64,000 nucleotides of DNA, from positions 21,443 to 85,442 of the forward strand of contig DASTVZ010000034.1 of assembly GCA_035758845.1 (NCBI GenBank). Reading direction: 5' to 3'. Below, piece by piece: positions 17,027-25,273 of this stretch (positions are counted from its first letter, which is position 1; each line of letters opens with the position of its first letter). Made by a program: the position numbers and the translations under genes. The DNA comes from JALZOC01 sp035758845. GTDB taxonomy: Bacteria; Acidobacteriota; Vicinamibacteria; Vicinamibacterales; 2-12-FULL-66-21. Below the pieces are notes generated by a model, which ran no database searches, had not been told where the DNA came from, and worked only from the letters and a program-made list of their open reading frames with translations.

Positions 17027-17055
17027 ATTGTAATCGCGCGATCTTCGTCAGCCAA
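17027..17055 (-). promoter_or_regulatory. Putative sigma-70 promoter of the kinase-regulator pair
   Basis: On the minus strand TTGGCT (17050-17055), a 17-bp spacer and TACAAT (17027-17032), 44 bp before the kinase ATG. The rest of the 278-bp gap (17056-17261) shows no gene. Confidence 0.5.
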
Positions 17056-17261
17056 TGTCTTGTGCATCTGTAGCTTAGAGGAGGTCTGTCGCGCGTCGGG
17101 GCCGAATGGACAGGGATTCCCCAAGGCGGAGGCACACCTCGACCGCATCGGGGGCAAACGGTGTGCCCCGACGTACCTATCCAAACGGGGCTGAAACGTT
17201 GGGAAAACCTTGAGGGCTGTGCGGGTTGTGCGGCTGAGGTGATTACAAGTCTTACACCCGA

Positions 17262-19406
17262 TTACAAATCTGTACGTTGGAGTTCCTCCCACTGATGCAT
17301 GAGATCTCCCACTTCCCACATGAGCGCCTGATGCTTGTCGATGATGGGTTTAGCCTCGTCGCGGTTGTCGTAGAAACCTGGGGCAGCCATCGTGGCCTCG
17401 AGGTCGCGGATCGCCTGTTCGCGGTCAGCTATGCGGGTTTCGAGGTCGTCGATCCGCTTCCGGCGCGCGTCGAGCACCTTCTTCGCCTTCCGCGCCTCGG
17501 ATTCGAGCTTTTTCCGCTCTTCGTAGGACACGACCGCCGCGGACTGGATTGGCGTCTCGCCGGGTTTGGGGCCCTGGCGGCTGCCATCGCGGCGGACCAA
17601 GCGAGGAGCGTCCTTCGAGGGGGCGACGGGTTCTGGCGCTGGCGGCGGGGTCTGAAGACCCCGCCCTACACTGTCTGCGAGTGGAGCCACGGTCTTCTCA
17701 GGACTCTTGGCACTCATGGCACCCTTAGCACTCATGGCACTCGTGGCACCCATGGCACTCTTGGCACCCATGGCGCTCGTGGCCGTGACACCCACGGCAC
17801 CCCGATTCTTCTGACTCCACAAGAACTCTTCGTAGTTGCCCGGGTAGAGAAGTGCGTCGCCGCCGCCGATGCTGATCACCTTGGTTGCCAGCTTGTCGAC
17901 GAAATACCGATCGTGCGAGACGAAGATGAGCGTGCCGCCGAAATCCTCGAGCGCTTCGAGCAGCACGTCTTTGGAATCGAGATCGAGATGGTTCGTTGGC
18001 TCGTCGAGGAGCAGGGTATTCGCCGGACGCAGCAGCATCCGCGCAACTGCCAGCCGCGTGCGTTCTCCGCCCGACAGCACCCGCACCGACTTGTCGACGT
18101 CGTCACCTGAAAACAGAAACCCGCCGAGGATGTTTCGAATGTGCGGAACCATGTGCATCGGCGCGTCCCCGGCGAGCGTCTGGTACACGGTCAGCGTCGG
18201 GTCAAGACGTGTGGCTTCGTCCTGCGCGAAGTACTGGGTGATGACCTGATGTCCTTCGGTGCGCGCTCCCGAATCCGGGTCTTCGACGCCCGCCAGCATG
18301 CGCATCATCGTCGACTTGCCGGCGCCGTTTGGACCAATGAGGGCAATGCGATCGCCGCGCTCGATGTGAACGTTGACGCTATCGAACACGACGCGACCGT
18401 CATACGCCTTACGCACGCCGCGAAGGTCGAGCACCGTGCGCCCGCTCTTCGCGCACGCTGGAAACGTGAAGTGCACGCGTTTCCGTTCGGCCGGGATCTC
18501 GATCGGGACGATCTTCTCCATCATTTTGATCCGGCTCTGGACCTGCGCTGCCTTGGTGGCCTGGTACCGGAACCGGTTGATGAATGCCTGCATCCGTTCG
18601 ATCTCGTCGTCTTGGTCCTTCTTCTGCTGACGAAGCCGCTCCATGCGGGCCTCGCGCTCCACCAGGTAGCCGCTGTAGTTGCCGGTGTAGTCAGTCAGCT
18701 TCCGCAGTCCGATCTCGGTAATCCGGGTGACCACGGCGTCGAGGAAGAAGCGATCGTGCGAGACGAGAATCACGGCATGCGGATATTCGGCGAGGTACTC
18801 CTCGAGCCAGTTGCGCGCCTCGAGATCGAGATGGTTCGTGGGCTCGTCCAGCAGGAGCAGCCCGGGTCGTGTGAGCAGCAGCTTCGCGAGCGCGATGCGC
18901 ATTTGCCAGCCGCCGGAAAACGTCTCGCTGGGTTTGTCGAAATCCTCCGGTGAAAAACCAAGGCCCCGCAGCACCGTCGAGATCTTCAGATCGATGCTGT
19001 AACCCTCGAGTCGCCTGAAATTCTCCTGCAGCTCGCTGTACTGCGTCAGCATCACTGCGTGTTCGTCTTCGTCGGCGGAATCGTCGCCGAGCCTCTCTTC
19101 CAGCGACTGAATCTCGGCGCGCATGTCGAGAAGCGGTTTGAACGCGAGGCCTGCTTCGTCGAGCAGCGTGCGACCGCTGTGCGTCAGGCCGTCCTGAGGG
19201 AGGTATCCGACAACCAGGCCCGAGGGTTTCACCACAGTGCCCGAGTCGGGGTCCTCCATGCCGGCGAGCATTTTGAGCAGCGTGGTCTTGCCGGCGCCGT
19301 TCGGCCCCGAAAGTCCGACGCGCTCGCGATCGTCGATCTGCCAGCTGACGTTATCGAGAAGTACGCGATCGCCGAAGCTTTTGCTCAGAGCCGCTAATTG
19401 GATCAT
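17262..19406 (-). CDS. ABC-F family ATPase with repeat-bearing linker
   Basis: 714 residues, two ABC cassettes in tandem and no membrane domain. Cassette 1 has GPNGAGKTT and SGGWQMRIALAKLL; cassette 2 has GPNGAGKST and SGGERTRLAVARML. Each is followed by LLLDEPTNHLDL. ABC-F proteins act on ribosomes as translation factors or by antibiotic protection. A long linker (about 535-610) of Ala/Ser/Met/Lys-Gly repeats and Pro stretches leads to a C-terminal coiled coil. The linker is encoded by GAGTGCC words and a REP-like palindrome. The order and coiled coil resemble Uup/EttA-type factors; the subgroup is not certain. Confidence 0.93.
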   Translation of the reverse strand: MIQLAALSKSFGDRVLLDNVSWQIDDRERVGLSGPNGAGKTTLLKMLAGMEDPDSGTVVKPSGLVVGYLPQDGLTHSGRTLLDEAGLAFKPLLDMRAEIQSLEERLGDDSADEDEHAVMLTQYSELQENFRRLEGYSIDLKISTVLRGLGFSPEDFDKPSETFSGGWQMRIALAKLLLTRPGLLLLDEPTNHLDLEARNWLEEYLAEYPHAVILVSHDRFFLDAVVTRITEIGLRKLTDYTGNYSGYLVEREARMERLRQQKKDQDDEIERMQAFINRFRYQATKAAQVQSRIKMMEKIVPIEIPAERKRVHFTFPACAKSGRTVLDLRGVRKAYDGRVVFDSVNVHIERGDRIALIGPNGAGKSTMMRMLAGVEDPDSGARTEGHQVITQYFAQDEATRLDPTLTVYQTLAGDAPMHMVPHIRNILGGFLFSGDDVDKSVRVLSGGERTRLAVARMLLRPANTLLLDEPTNHLDLDSKDVLLEALEDFGGTLIFVSHDRYFVDKLATKVISIGGGDALLYPGNYEEFLWSQKNRGAVGVTATSAMGAKSAMGATSAMSAKGAMSAKSPEKTVAPLADSVGRGLQTPPPAPEPVAPSKDAPRLVRRDGSRQGPKPGETPIQSAAVVSYEERKKLESEARKAKKVLDARRKRIDDLETRIADREQAIRDLEATMAAPGFYDNRDEAKPIIDKHQALMWEVGDLMHQWEELQRTDL
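17644..17665. repeat. REP-like palindrome inside the ABC-F gene
   Basis: GGCGGGGTC-TGAA-GACCCCGCC, a perfect 9-bp stem, read in frame as part of the linker (VGRGLQTPP). The stem sequence differs from the CTTCCGCCT type, but the layout (short TTCA-like loop on the minus strand) is alike. Confidence 0.75.
17702..17800. repeat. GGCACTC-word repeat inside the ABC-F gene
   Basis: About ten degenerate 9-bp words (GGCACTCAT, GGCACCCAT and variants) are in frame and encode the Ala/Ser/Gly/Met/Lys linker. They are the complement of the words in trmFO at 12370-12441. Confidence 0.8.
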
Positions 19407-19444
19407 TCGGGAGGGTTACACGGCGCCCGACAGGCACGCGCAGA

Positions 19445-19457
19445 AGCTAAATTTTAG
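19445..19457. promoter_or_regulatory. Short palindrome upstream of the ABC-F gene
   Basis: GCTAAATTTTAGC, an AT-rich palindrome 38 bp before the ABC-F ATG and about 190 bp before the divergent pilin-like gene. It may be an operator. I see no other feature in the 241-bp gap. Confidence 0.25.
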
Positions 19458-19647
19458 CACACCCATAACATCGCCCACCTACGCAAACTGTGATCGCGCA
19501 CCCGCTCCGATCCTCGGGTCCCGCGCGCCACAGCAGCTCCTTGTGCCGTGCAAAAGCATGTGGTGTCAGCAAGAGTCGCAACCGGCGCGGTCGTTCAAGG
19601 CCTAGCAGACAACGCGGTCTCAATCTACGATCTTCCTCCCCAGCAAT

Positions 19648-20115
19648 ATGCGTTTCGTGTTCTCTGTCTTGGTCGTCGCCGGGCTGCTGACTGTTGCGGT
19701 GCACGCATCGGCCGCCGAAACTGCCTGTAGCAGTGTGACCGTCATCGCGACGTTCAGCAGCCGCACGACATTGCAGGTCTCGTCGGACTTGCTTCAATTC
19801 GATGTCGTCAACGCTGATGCACCAGCGAGTGCATCCGTTGATTTCGTTGCCGCCGCGCGGACGCACGCAGGCGGCCCCGTCGTCCTCTCGATCGAGCCTG
19901 TTCGCCCAATGGGTTCAGGGGGCGCTGCTGCTTCTTTGAGCTTCAGTGGAGATGGCGCGGGCACCAAATCCGGAGCTTTGTCGGTCGACACGCCGACGGT
20001 CGCGGGACAATGGATCGGCAGCGGCGTACGGCGCGGGCGTCTCGTATTTGCGCTCCGATCAACCACGCCAGGGAATCACGTCGTCCCGATTCGGTTCGTG
20101 CTGAGCGCGCCTTGA
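19648..20115 (+). CDS. Pilin-like secreted protein, intact paralogue 4
   Basis: 155 residues with a signal peptide cut near HASAAE. The C-terminus (GQWIGSGVRRGRLVFALRS, then VVPIRFVLSAP) aligns with the three minus-strand pilin-like proteins (for example GQWSGSGNPSGSHTLSLPN, TLNYTLTAP). The shared tail of alternating hydrophobic residues fits a beta-strand subunit handled by a PapD-like chaperone. It faces the barrel gene, with 9 bp between the two stops. There is no frame lesion. Function is inferred from position and the shared fold pattern only; I cannot name the family. Confidence 0.65.
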   Translation: MRFVFSVLVVAGLLTVAVHASAAETACSSVTVIATFSSRTTLQVSSDLLQFDVVNADAPASASVDFVAAARTHAGGPVVLSIEPVRPMGSGGAAASLSFSGDGAGTKSGALSVDTPTVAGQWIGSGVRRGRLVFALRSTTPGNHVVPIRFVLSAP

Positions 20116-20124
20116 ATGCAGGCA

Positions 20125-22765
20125 CTATTTCTCCCTCGTCACCCACACCTTCTCGTGACGCTGCTCCTCGAGAGACGCGGCGATCTTCTGCGCTTCCTCT
20201 CGTGTGTCGTACGGACCAACGCGCACTCTGTAAGGGCCGTCTGGATCGCTTGAAGGGGGATTCACCAAGTACGCCGGCATCCCGCTGTTCTTCAGTCGCT
20301 GCACTGCATCCTTCGCGGGCAGCGGATCATTCAACGCCGCGATCTGGATCGTGAAATTCCCGGCGATGCGTGACCTGTTTCGAGCGGCCGGCGTGCTGGA
20401 CACTTGGGGAGCCGGCGCGATCGCACCAGCGTTCTTCGATGGTTGCGGCGTTGTCGTTCGCGCGCCTCGTCCCGCGACGACCCGCGGCGCAGTGGCCGTG
20501 TTCGCCGCACCGCCACGAGGAGGAAACACTCTCCGAATCTCTGGGCGCTTCTCCACTGAGATTACAAAGGTCACGTCGGCGGCGAGCGCATCGCGCGACA
20601 GAGTCGCCGGCACCTCGGCGTCACCGGCAACCACGGCGCCATCAGGGAGCGACTCGATCAGCAGCTTGACCATGTGCGGCCCGCTTCGGACTGCGTCGAA
20701 ACGATAACGTCCCCTCCGGACCTGTTCAGAACGCACTCCGCCGTCCAAAACGATCACCGCATCTTCGACCGTTTCTTCATTGATGTCTGCTTTGCCGTTG
20801 CCATTCCCGTCGCGGACGACCCGGCCCTGAATAACGCCGAGCGGTATCAACCCAAATGTCACCCGCTTGGCGTCTCCTCGCGATAACTCGATCTGAACCT
20901 GAGAGACCGATGGTGGATCGAAGTCAACCGGCAGCGCGCTCGTATCCAATCCGACGGCCCGTACTCCTGCCGGCACGTTCATGAATGCGAACTGTCCGTC
21001 TCTTCCGGACGTGGTATGACCGCGTCCGAGGCGCAGCGGGATTCCCTCGAGGGTGTTCTCACCCGCATCCTGGATACCATCAGCGTTCCAGTCGGCAAAT
21101 ACGAGGCCGCTGATGGTTCCCGTGCCTCGCCCAAATTCGGCGGTCGACGCAATCGTCGCGGAGGGCAGGAAGACCGAACCCGTGGGCAGCGTGTGTGTGA
21201 CACGAAACATCGATCGTGTCATCCATGGCGTGCCAGCGCTCGCCGGGGATACCGCGCGATCCATGTTGACGTTGAAGGCGAGCGACGTCCCGCGCGTCAC
21301 CTGCCCGTTGACGCCGAGGATGAACGATTCGCGCGGCACGTAAGCACGGGTGAGAAGGTCCATGTTGCGTGCCGCATTTCCTTCCGCGCGCATCAAGAGA
21401 TCGCGATGTCCGATCCGAAACTGAGTGCCACCGCCCGCCTGCCAATAGGTGCTACCCCCGCCGTCTACCGCAGCGGTGCGCGTCACTACCGCGATCCCGA
21501 AGAGTTGTGATCCGCCTGGCAGGTTGGCAAAAAGCTGAGCCGCCGTATCGCGTTGATCGTACGAGCCGCTCCGGTTCATGTGCTCGACGTTGTCGCGTCC
21601 GGAGTAGCGCAGGAACACGTTTGTTCGTGCGATCGCCGCCTGCCACTCCGCAGCCCACCTGCCGGTGTCGCTGTCGGACGGTAAACCGGGTCCTACAGGA
21701 CGAGACTCGCGATCGCCCTGCTCTCCACGGAATGCCATCGTCGACCGTGATGTCAGCTGCACCCGGACTCCACCGAACCCCCGATCGCCGGCGGTCTCTG
21801 GTGTCGGTCGCGCCTACCTTGCCGATGCCTCTGGATCGAGATTGGTTCGAAATCGTTCCAATCCCCCGGAGACGCGAGTACGCGAGAAAAGGTCGTATTC
21901 ACCGGCGGCGAAAACCTGTTCGCGATCTGCGAGCGGATTGTTCAACGCCGGAAAATCGCCTGGCGAGAACCGGGAGGCATTCAGCTGCACCCGGCCGTGG
22001 GAGTGAAGCCAGTTCAGGCCACCCATGTATGACCCGTCGCGTTCGTGTGATGACGTCCCAGTTCGCCGATACGACACGATGCTTCCGTCGGCGACAAACT
22101 GTAAGGATGGGATCAAGAGCACCCGCGTGGCGCCTCCTACCTGATCGCTCGCATCGATCGTGTAGCTGAACTCGTCCAGTGACGTTGTGCGGATCCGGGA
22201 ACCGTGTCCACTGATTTCGAAGCGCGAGCCAAGCCGCCGGGTGATGTGGCCGATCGCGACCGTTTGCCCGAGTCCTTTGGGATCATTACCGAAGATGTTC
22301 CGCCACGCCGTTGTTCGTCCGGCGGCGACGGCGAGCGTCGTTCGATCGGTGCGCCCTCGAATCGCGGCCCCGTTGAACGTCAACGCGGGGGAGTACAGAT
22401 TTGAGAATCCTAGCCCCGATGGGAGGAGAGAAGTAGGCGTCGCCGGCTTCGATTGCCCAGGCGACACCGTGGAATTTGGCGTCGCGTAGAGCCCCGTAAA
22501 TCCGACCGGTGTGCAGAGTGTCGCCGCGACGTGCTCCACGGATCTCGATTTGAAACACACCGAAGCGGGATCCCGGCTGAAGCCACGAGACGCCGAGGTC
22601 AGGCTCGAATTGATTTTGGCCCGCGAATCGTGATGGATCGCCGCGGAGTGTTTGCACCGCGCTCGAGATCTGAACCGATCCTTGCTGCGCCAGCGCGGGC
22701 CCGGCGTGAAGAACCAGGCCGACCACACATCCAACGATCGGACCGAGCCGGCCCACGGGCCACAT
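20125..22765 (-). pseudogene. Outer-membrane barrel (usher-like) protein with SdrD-B-like and SPOR domains, interrupted
   Basis: Reads from ATG at 22765 (signal peptide ending GPALAQQ) for about 880 codons. Two lesions: one extra base in a C4 run (22414-22417; dropping it joins YFSPPIG to LGFSNLYSP), and an in-frame TAG at 21814-21816 between LDPEASAR and ARPTPETAGD. Residues of about 30-600 have the alternating aromatic/Gly pattern of a beta-barrel. Next come two SdrD-B-like repeats (LVFADWNADGIQDAGENTLEG; VVRDGNGNGKADINEETVED). A C-terminal SPOR domain follows (FTIQIAALNDP, PYRVRVGPYDTREEAQKIA), a fold that binds peptidoglycan lacking stem peptides. Position after chaperone and pilins suggests an usher role; no PapC signature is visible. 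Confidence 0.65.
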
Positions 22766-22768
22766 CGA

Positions 22769-23626
22769 CTATCGGAGCACCTTAAGCGTTGTCTCGCCCA
22801 CGAGCACCGCGGGAAGGCCGACATCCACGCGGACTTCCACCTTGTAATCGCCGGGTTCGATTGCCGACGGCTTGTCGGGATCAATCACCGTGATCGCGAC
22901 TTCGCGCTCGCTCTCTGGAAGAAGAGGGACGTCGGGAACCGGCAATTCTTTGACGTGACGACCGCTCGCGTCGAGCAGGATCAGATTGCCGCGTGTGCGC
23001 ACATATCGCCGGCTCGAGTTTTTCACCGTCGCGACGACCTGTGTCTGCTTTCCGAGAGTTCTGACGGTGAGATCGGTCAATTCCGCCGACATGGTGGGCT
23101 GACCGACACTCACATAGATCAACGTGGCGATTCGACTCTTGAACATGACCTGGCGTCCTCGTGCCACAGGGTTGGCCGTGGCGGAACCAAACTCGAACAA
23201 CACCCCCGTCCGATAGCCGCCGGGTTGGACCGCGGCCGGCAGCGAGAGACTGAAACGGACCGTTGCTTCCTTCCCTGGATCGATGACTTATTCCGGCGGA
23301 GCCACCCGAATCCACGACGTCGCCGAGTAGGGCCCCCCTTCGGCGACTCCTTCGAACTGTGGTGCGCCGTCTCGCGAGAGATCCCAGTCGGTGGCGATTG
23401 CGCGCACCCGCACCGGCTCGCTGCCAGCGTTGGCGACGGTGATGGCCTGCGTCGTGCTGCTTCCCGGGCCGGCCGTCAGCTCGACGCGAAGTGGAGACAC
23501 TTCGACCGACATCTGCGCCGATGCTGATGGCGCATGCAGCAACAGAGCACCCAGCGCGACGACGACTAGGGCGCGCTGAGCGTAAAGAGGATCGTTTGCG
23601 TGTAGGTACCCGTGCTGTAGGTCCAT
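22769..23626 (-). pseudogene. PapD-like periplasmic chaperone with an in-frame stop
   Basis: One frame from ATG at 23626 to 22769, about 285 codons, broken by TAA at 23288-23290. Before the stop: a signal peptide ending ASAQ, then MSVEVSPLRVELTAGPG, AITVANAGSEPVRVRA and WIRVAPPE. After it: VIDPGKEATVRFSLSLP and GYRTGVLFEF, the typical continuation of the first Ig-like domain of pilus chaperones. The second domain follows (LTDLTVRTLGKQTQVVATVKNSSRRYVRTRG). The break sits where family members have an ordinary residue. Chaperones of this type donate a strand to subunits in the periplasm. The start overlaps pilin-like gene 3. The 3' end lies 3 bp before the barrel gene. Confidence 0.7.
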
Positions 23627-24025
23627 GAGTTCGCCAATCGAAATGTGATCGACCCGATGCTGTGCGGATTGATGTTTGCCTGTCCCGGAGGCCACCCGCT
23701 GCGCGACCGTCTTGCTCAGCGTTCCATTCTGAAAAGGGGGAGCTGGTGTGGCGACCCACGTGACATTTGAAATGTCAACGGCCGACGGCCCGGACAGAAG
23801 GTCGCCGGCTGCGAGCACGGTCAGCGACCACGGCGCGTTTCCGTTCCCCCGGACGCGATAGGTGAGTTGCATGGGAGGCGCAGACACGAGCGGCACTGTA
23901 TCCGGGTCGCTCGAGGGAAATGTGATCACCGCGGGCGACAACGCGATCGAGAGTTCGAGTTTCTGCGCCATGCTGCTTGCTGGCACCAGGAAGAGCATGG
24001 CGAGCAAGAGGATGAGGATCCTCAT
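23566..24025 (-). pseudogene. Pilin-like secreted protein 3, frameshifted
   Basis: ATG at 24025 (overlapping the stop of pilin-like gene 2, ATGA) begins a signal peptide (MRILILLLAMLFLVPASSMAQ). The body contains ITFPSSDPDTVPLVSAPPM and SNVTWVATPAPPFQNGTLS as in its paralogues. After KTVAQR the frame is lost. Removing one base from the C3 run at 23695-23697 restores WPPGQANINPHSIGSITFR and the paralogous end TYSTGTYTQTILFTLSAP, stopping at 23566. The lesion removes the last third, including the presumed donor or terminal strand. Confidence 0.7.
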
Positions 24026-24519
24026 GCCGCCGACAAGGTGTAAGTCATCGTCAACGTGTAAGTCCCTGTCGCATACGACCAGAGGTTCTTGAAAAAGAAC
24101 GTCTGCGTTCCGGATCGCGCGCCCGACCCGGTCCATGCGGCAACGATCTGCGCGCTCGCGGCGCTCAATGTGCCGTTGTTGAATCCGGCGCCGCTCGCCA
24201 CCCACGTGATGGTCGACGCCGGGATCGTGTTGACACCTGAGCGCAGGTGATCGTCCGCCTGCACGGTCAACGTGATGCTGCCGTTTGGAGACGTGCGAGC
24301 CTTGGCAGTCAGGGTGATCGGGCCCTGCGCCGCCTGAATGCTGGGGACTGTGTCCGGGTCGGCGTCGGGGAACGTGAGCGCCGCCGAGGAGAGCGACAAC
24401 CGCGCCTGACCGTTAATCGACGCGTTCAGGGTGGCGTTTTGGGTCTGCCCCGCGAACGGCGCGCGGCCGGTCACCAACGCCAGAACGAAAAGAGCTGCGG
24501 TAATGGTTCGTCGACGCAT
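24022..24519 (-). CDS. Pilin-like secreted protein 2, intact
   Basis: 165 residues with a signal peptide (to about GRAPFAGQ). Segments shared with its paralogues are ALTFPDADPDTVPSI, ITLTAKARTSPNGSITLTV, ITWVASGAGFNNGTLS and, at the end, LWSYATGTYTLTMTYTLSAA. It is all beta by pattern, and the alternating C-terminal strand is typical of chaperone-handled subunits. The start codon lies 1 nt after a 13-bp hairpin stem, and no clear ribosome site is seen, so expression may depend on read-through from pilin-like gene 1. The stop overlaps the start of pilin-like gene 3. Confidence 0.75.
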   Translation of the reverse strand: MRRRTITAALFVLALVTGRAPFAGQTQNATLNASINGQARLSLSSAALTFPDADPDTVPSIQAAQGPITLTAKARTSPNGSITLTVQADDHLRSGVNTIPASTITWVASGAGFNNGTLSAASAQIVAAWTGSGARSGTQTFFFKNLWSYATGTYTLTMTYTLSAA

Positions 24520-24520
24520 C

Positions 24521-24567
24521 AGAAATGCGGGTCGAGCCGCCCCTCGCGGACTCGGACCCGCATTTCT
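24521..24567 (-). promoter_or_regulatory. Intercistronic hairpin between pilin-like genes 1 and 2
   Basis: A perfect 13-bp stem (AGAAATGCGGGTC, 24521-24533, with GACCCGCATTTCT, 24555-24567) and a GC-rich inner part. It fills the 54-bp gap and ends 1 nt before the pilin-2 ATG. Such hairpins often protect or truncate the mRNA so that the first (major) subunit is made in excess; that role is an inference here. Confidence 0.7.
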
Positions 24568-24573
24568 TATCGG

Positions 24574-25075
24574 TTAGGGAGCCGTTAACGTGTAATTCAG
24601 CGTGACGGTGTAGGTGCCGGTGTTATACGACCACAGGTTCGGCAGCGACAACGTGTGCGAGCCGCTCGGGTTGCCGGAGCCACTCCACTGACCCAGTGTC
24701 TGCGCCGCGGTGCTGTTGTTCGCGCCGGATGCGGTGAACCCGGCGCCGGTTGCGGCCCATGTCAAGGTGGTGACCGGGATCGTACTGGATCCTGAGTCCA
24801 GGTCGCCAGATGCCAGCACCGTCAGGACAACGTTGCCGGCCGCGGTCGTCCGCGCTTTCACGTCGACACTCACCGGCGCCGAGGTGTAAAGCGGCGTGAC
24901 GTCCGGGTCCGCGTCAGCGAACGTAATGGCCGCGAGGCCCAACGTCAACTTTGCCTTAGCGTTCACATTTGCGGTCACCGCGATTGACGCGGTGGCCGTC
25001 TGCTGCGCGAAGGCCGTGGAGGACCAGCAAAAGAACGGCGGTTGCGACTGCTCCGCTCCAGACTGCCTTTTTCAT
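24574..25075 (-). pseudogene. Pilin-like secreted protein 1, frameshifted in the signal peptide
   Basis: ATG at 25075 with GGGAG 9 nt before. MKKAVWSGAVATAVL begins a signal peptide, but the frame then ends in a stop. Dropping one base of the A4 run at 25029-25032 (plus strand) joins it to CWSSTAFAQQTATA, a perfect cleavage region, and then the mature protein (ITFADADPDVTPLYTS, LTWAATGAGFTASG, GQWSGSGNPSGSH, YNTGTYTVTLNYTLTAP). A GTG at 24978 would give only the mature part without export signal. It is first in the operon and therefore the likely major subunit. Confidence 0.7.
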
Positions 25076-25154
25076 GACTCGTAACTCCCCCGAGTGATCA
25101 ATGCAACAGCCGTTGACGTTCGCTGAGGAACTCTATATGACAATAACGACATTT

Positions 25155-25184
25155 AAGGTAAGCCAAACCTTACCCGTTCGTCAA
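25155..25184 (-). promoter_or_regulatory. Promoter of the pilin-like operon with operator-like inverted repeat
   Basis: On the minus strand TTGACG (25179-25184), 18-bp spacer and TACCTT (25155-25160). GGTAAG-N6-CTTACC at 25157-25174 is a perfect 6-bp inverted repeat lying over the spacer and -10. A regulator bound there would block RNA polymerase. The rest of 25076-25273 shows no gene. Confidence 0.5.
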
Positions 25185-25273
25185 GGGTTTCGGCCATTTG
25201 GGACGAAAAAGTTCGCGGGAATTCCTTGGAAGAATCTGTCAGACCGTGCAAAAACGTGCAGTTTTGTGTGGGT

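Noticed and set aside
19500..19645. Cyclic-di-GMP (GEMM) riboswitch before the pilin-like gene
   Set aside because: Some GCAA-containing segments resemble it, but the tetraloop, receptor and conserved core order do not fit.
22414..25032. Phase variation by homopolymer slippage
   Set aside because: The affected runs are only 3-4 bases, too short for high-rate slippage, and two lesions are nonsense codons.
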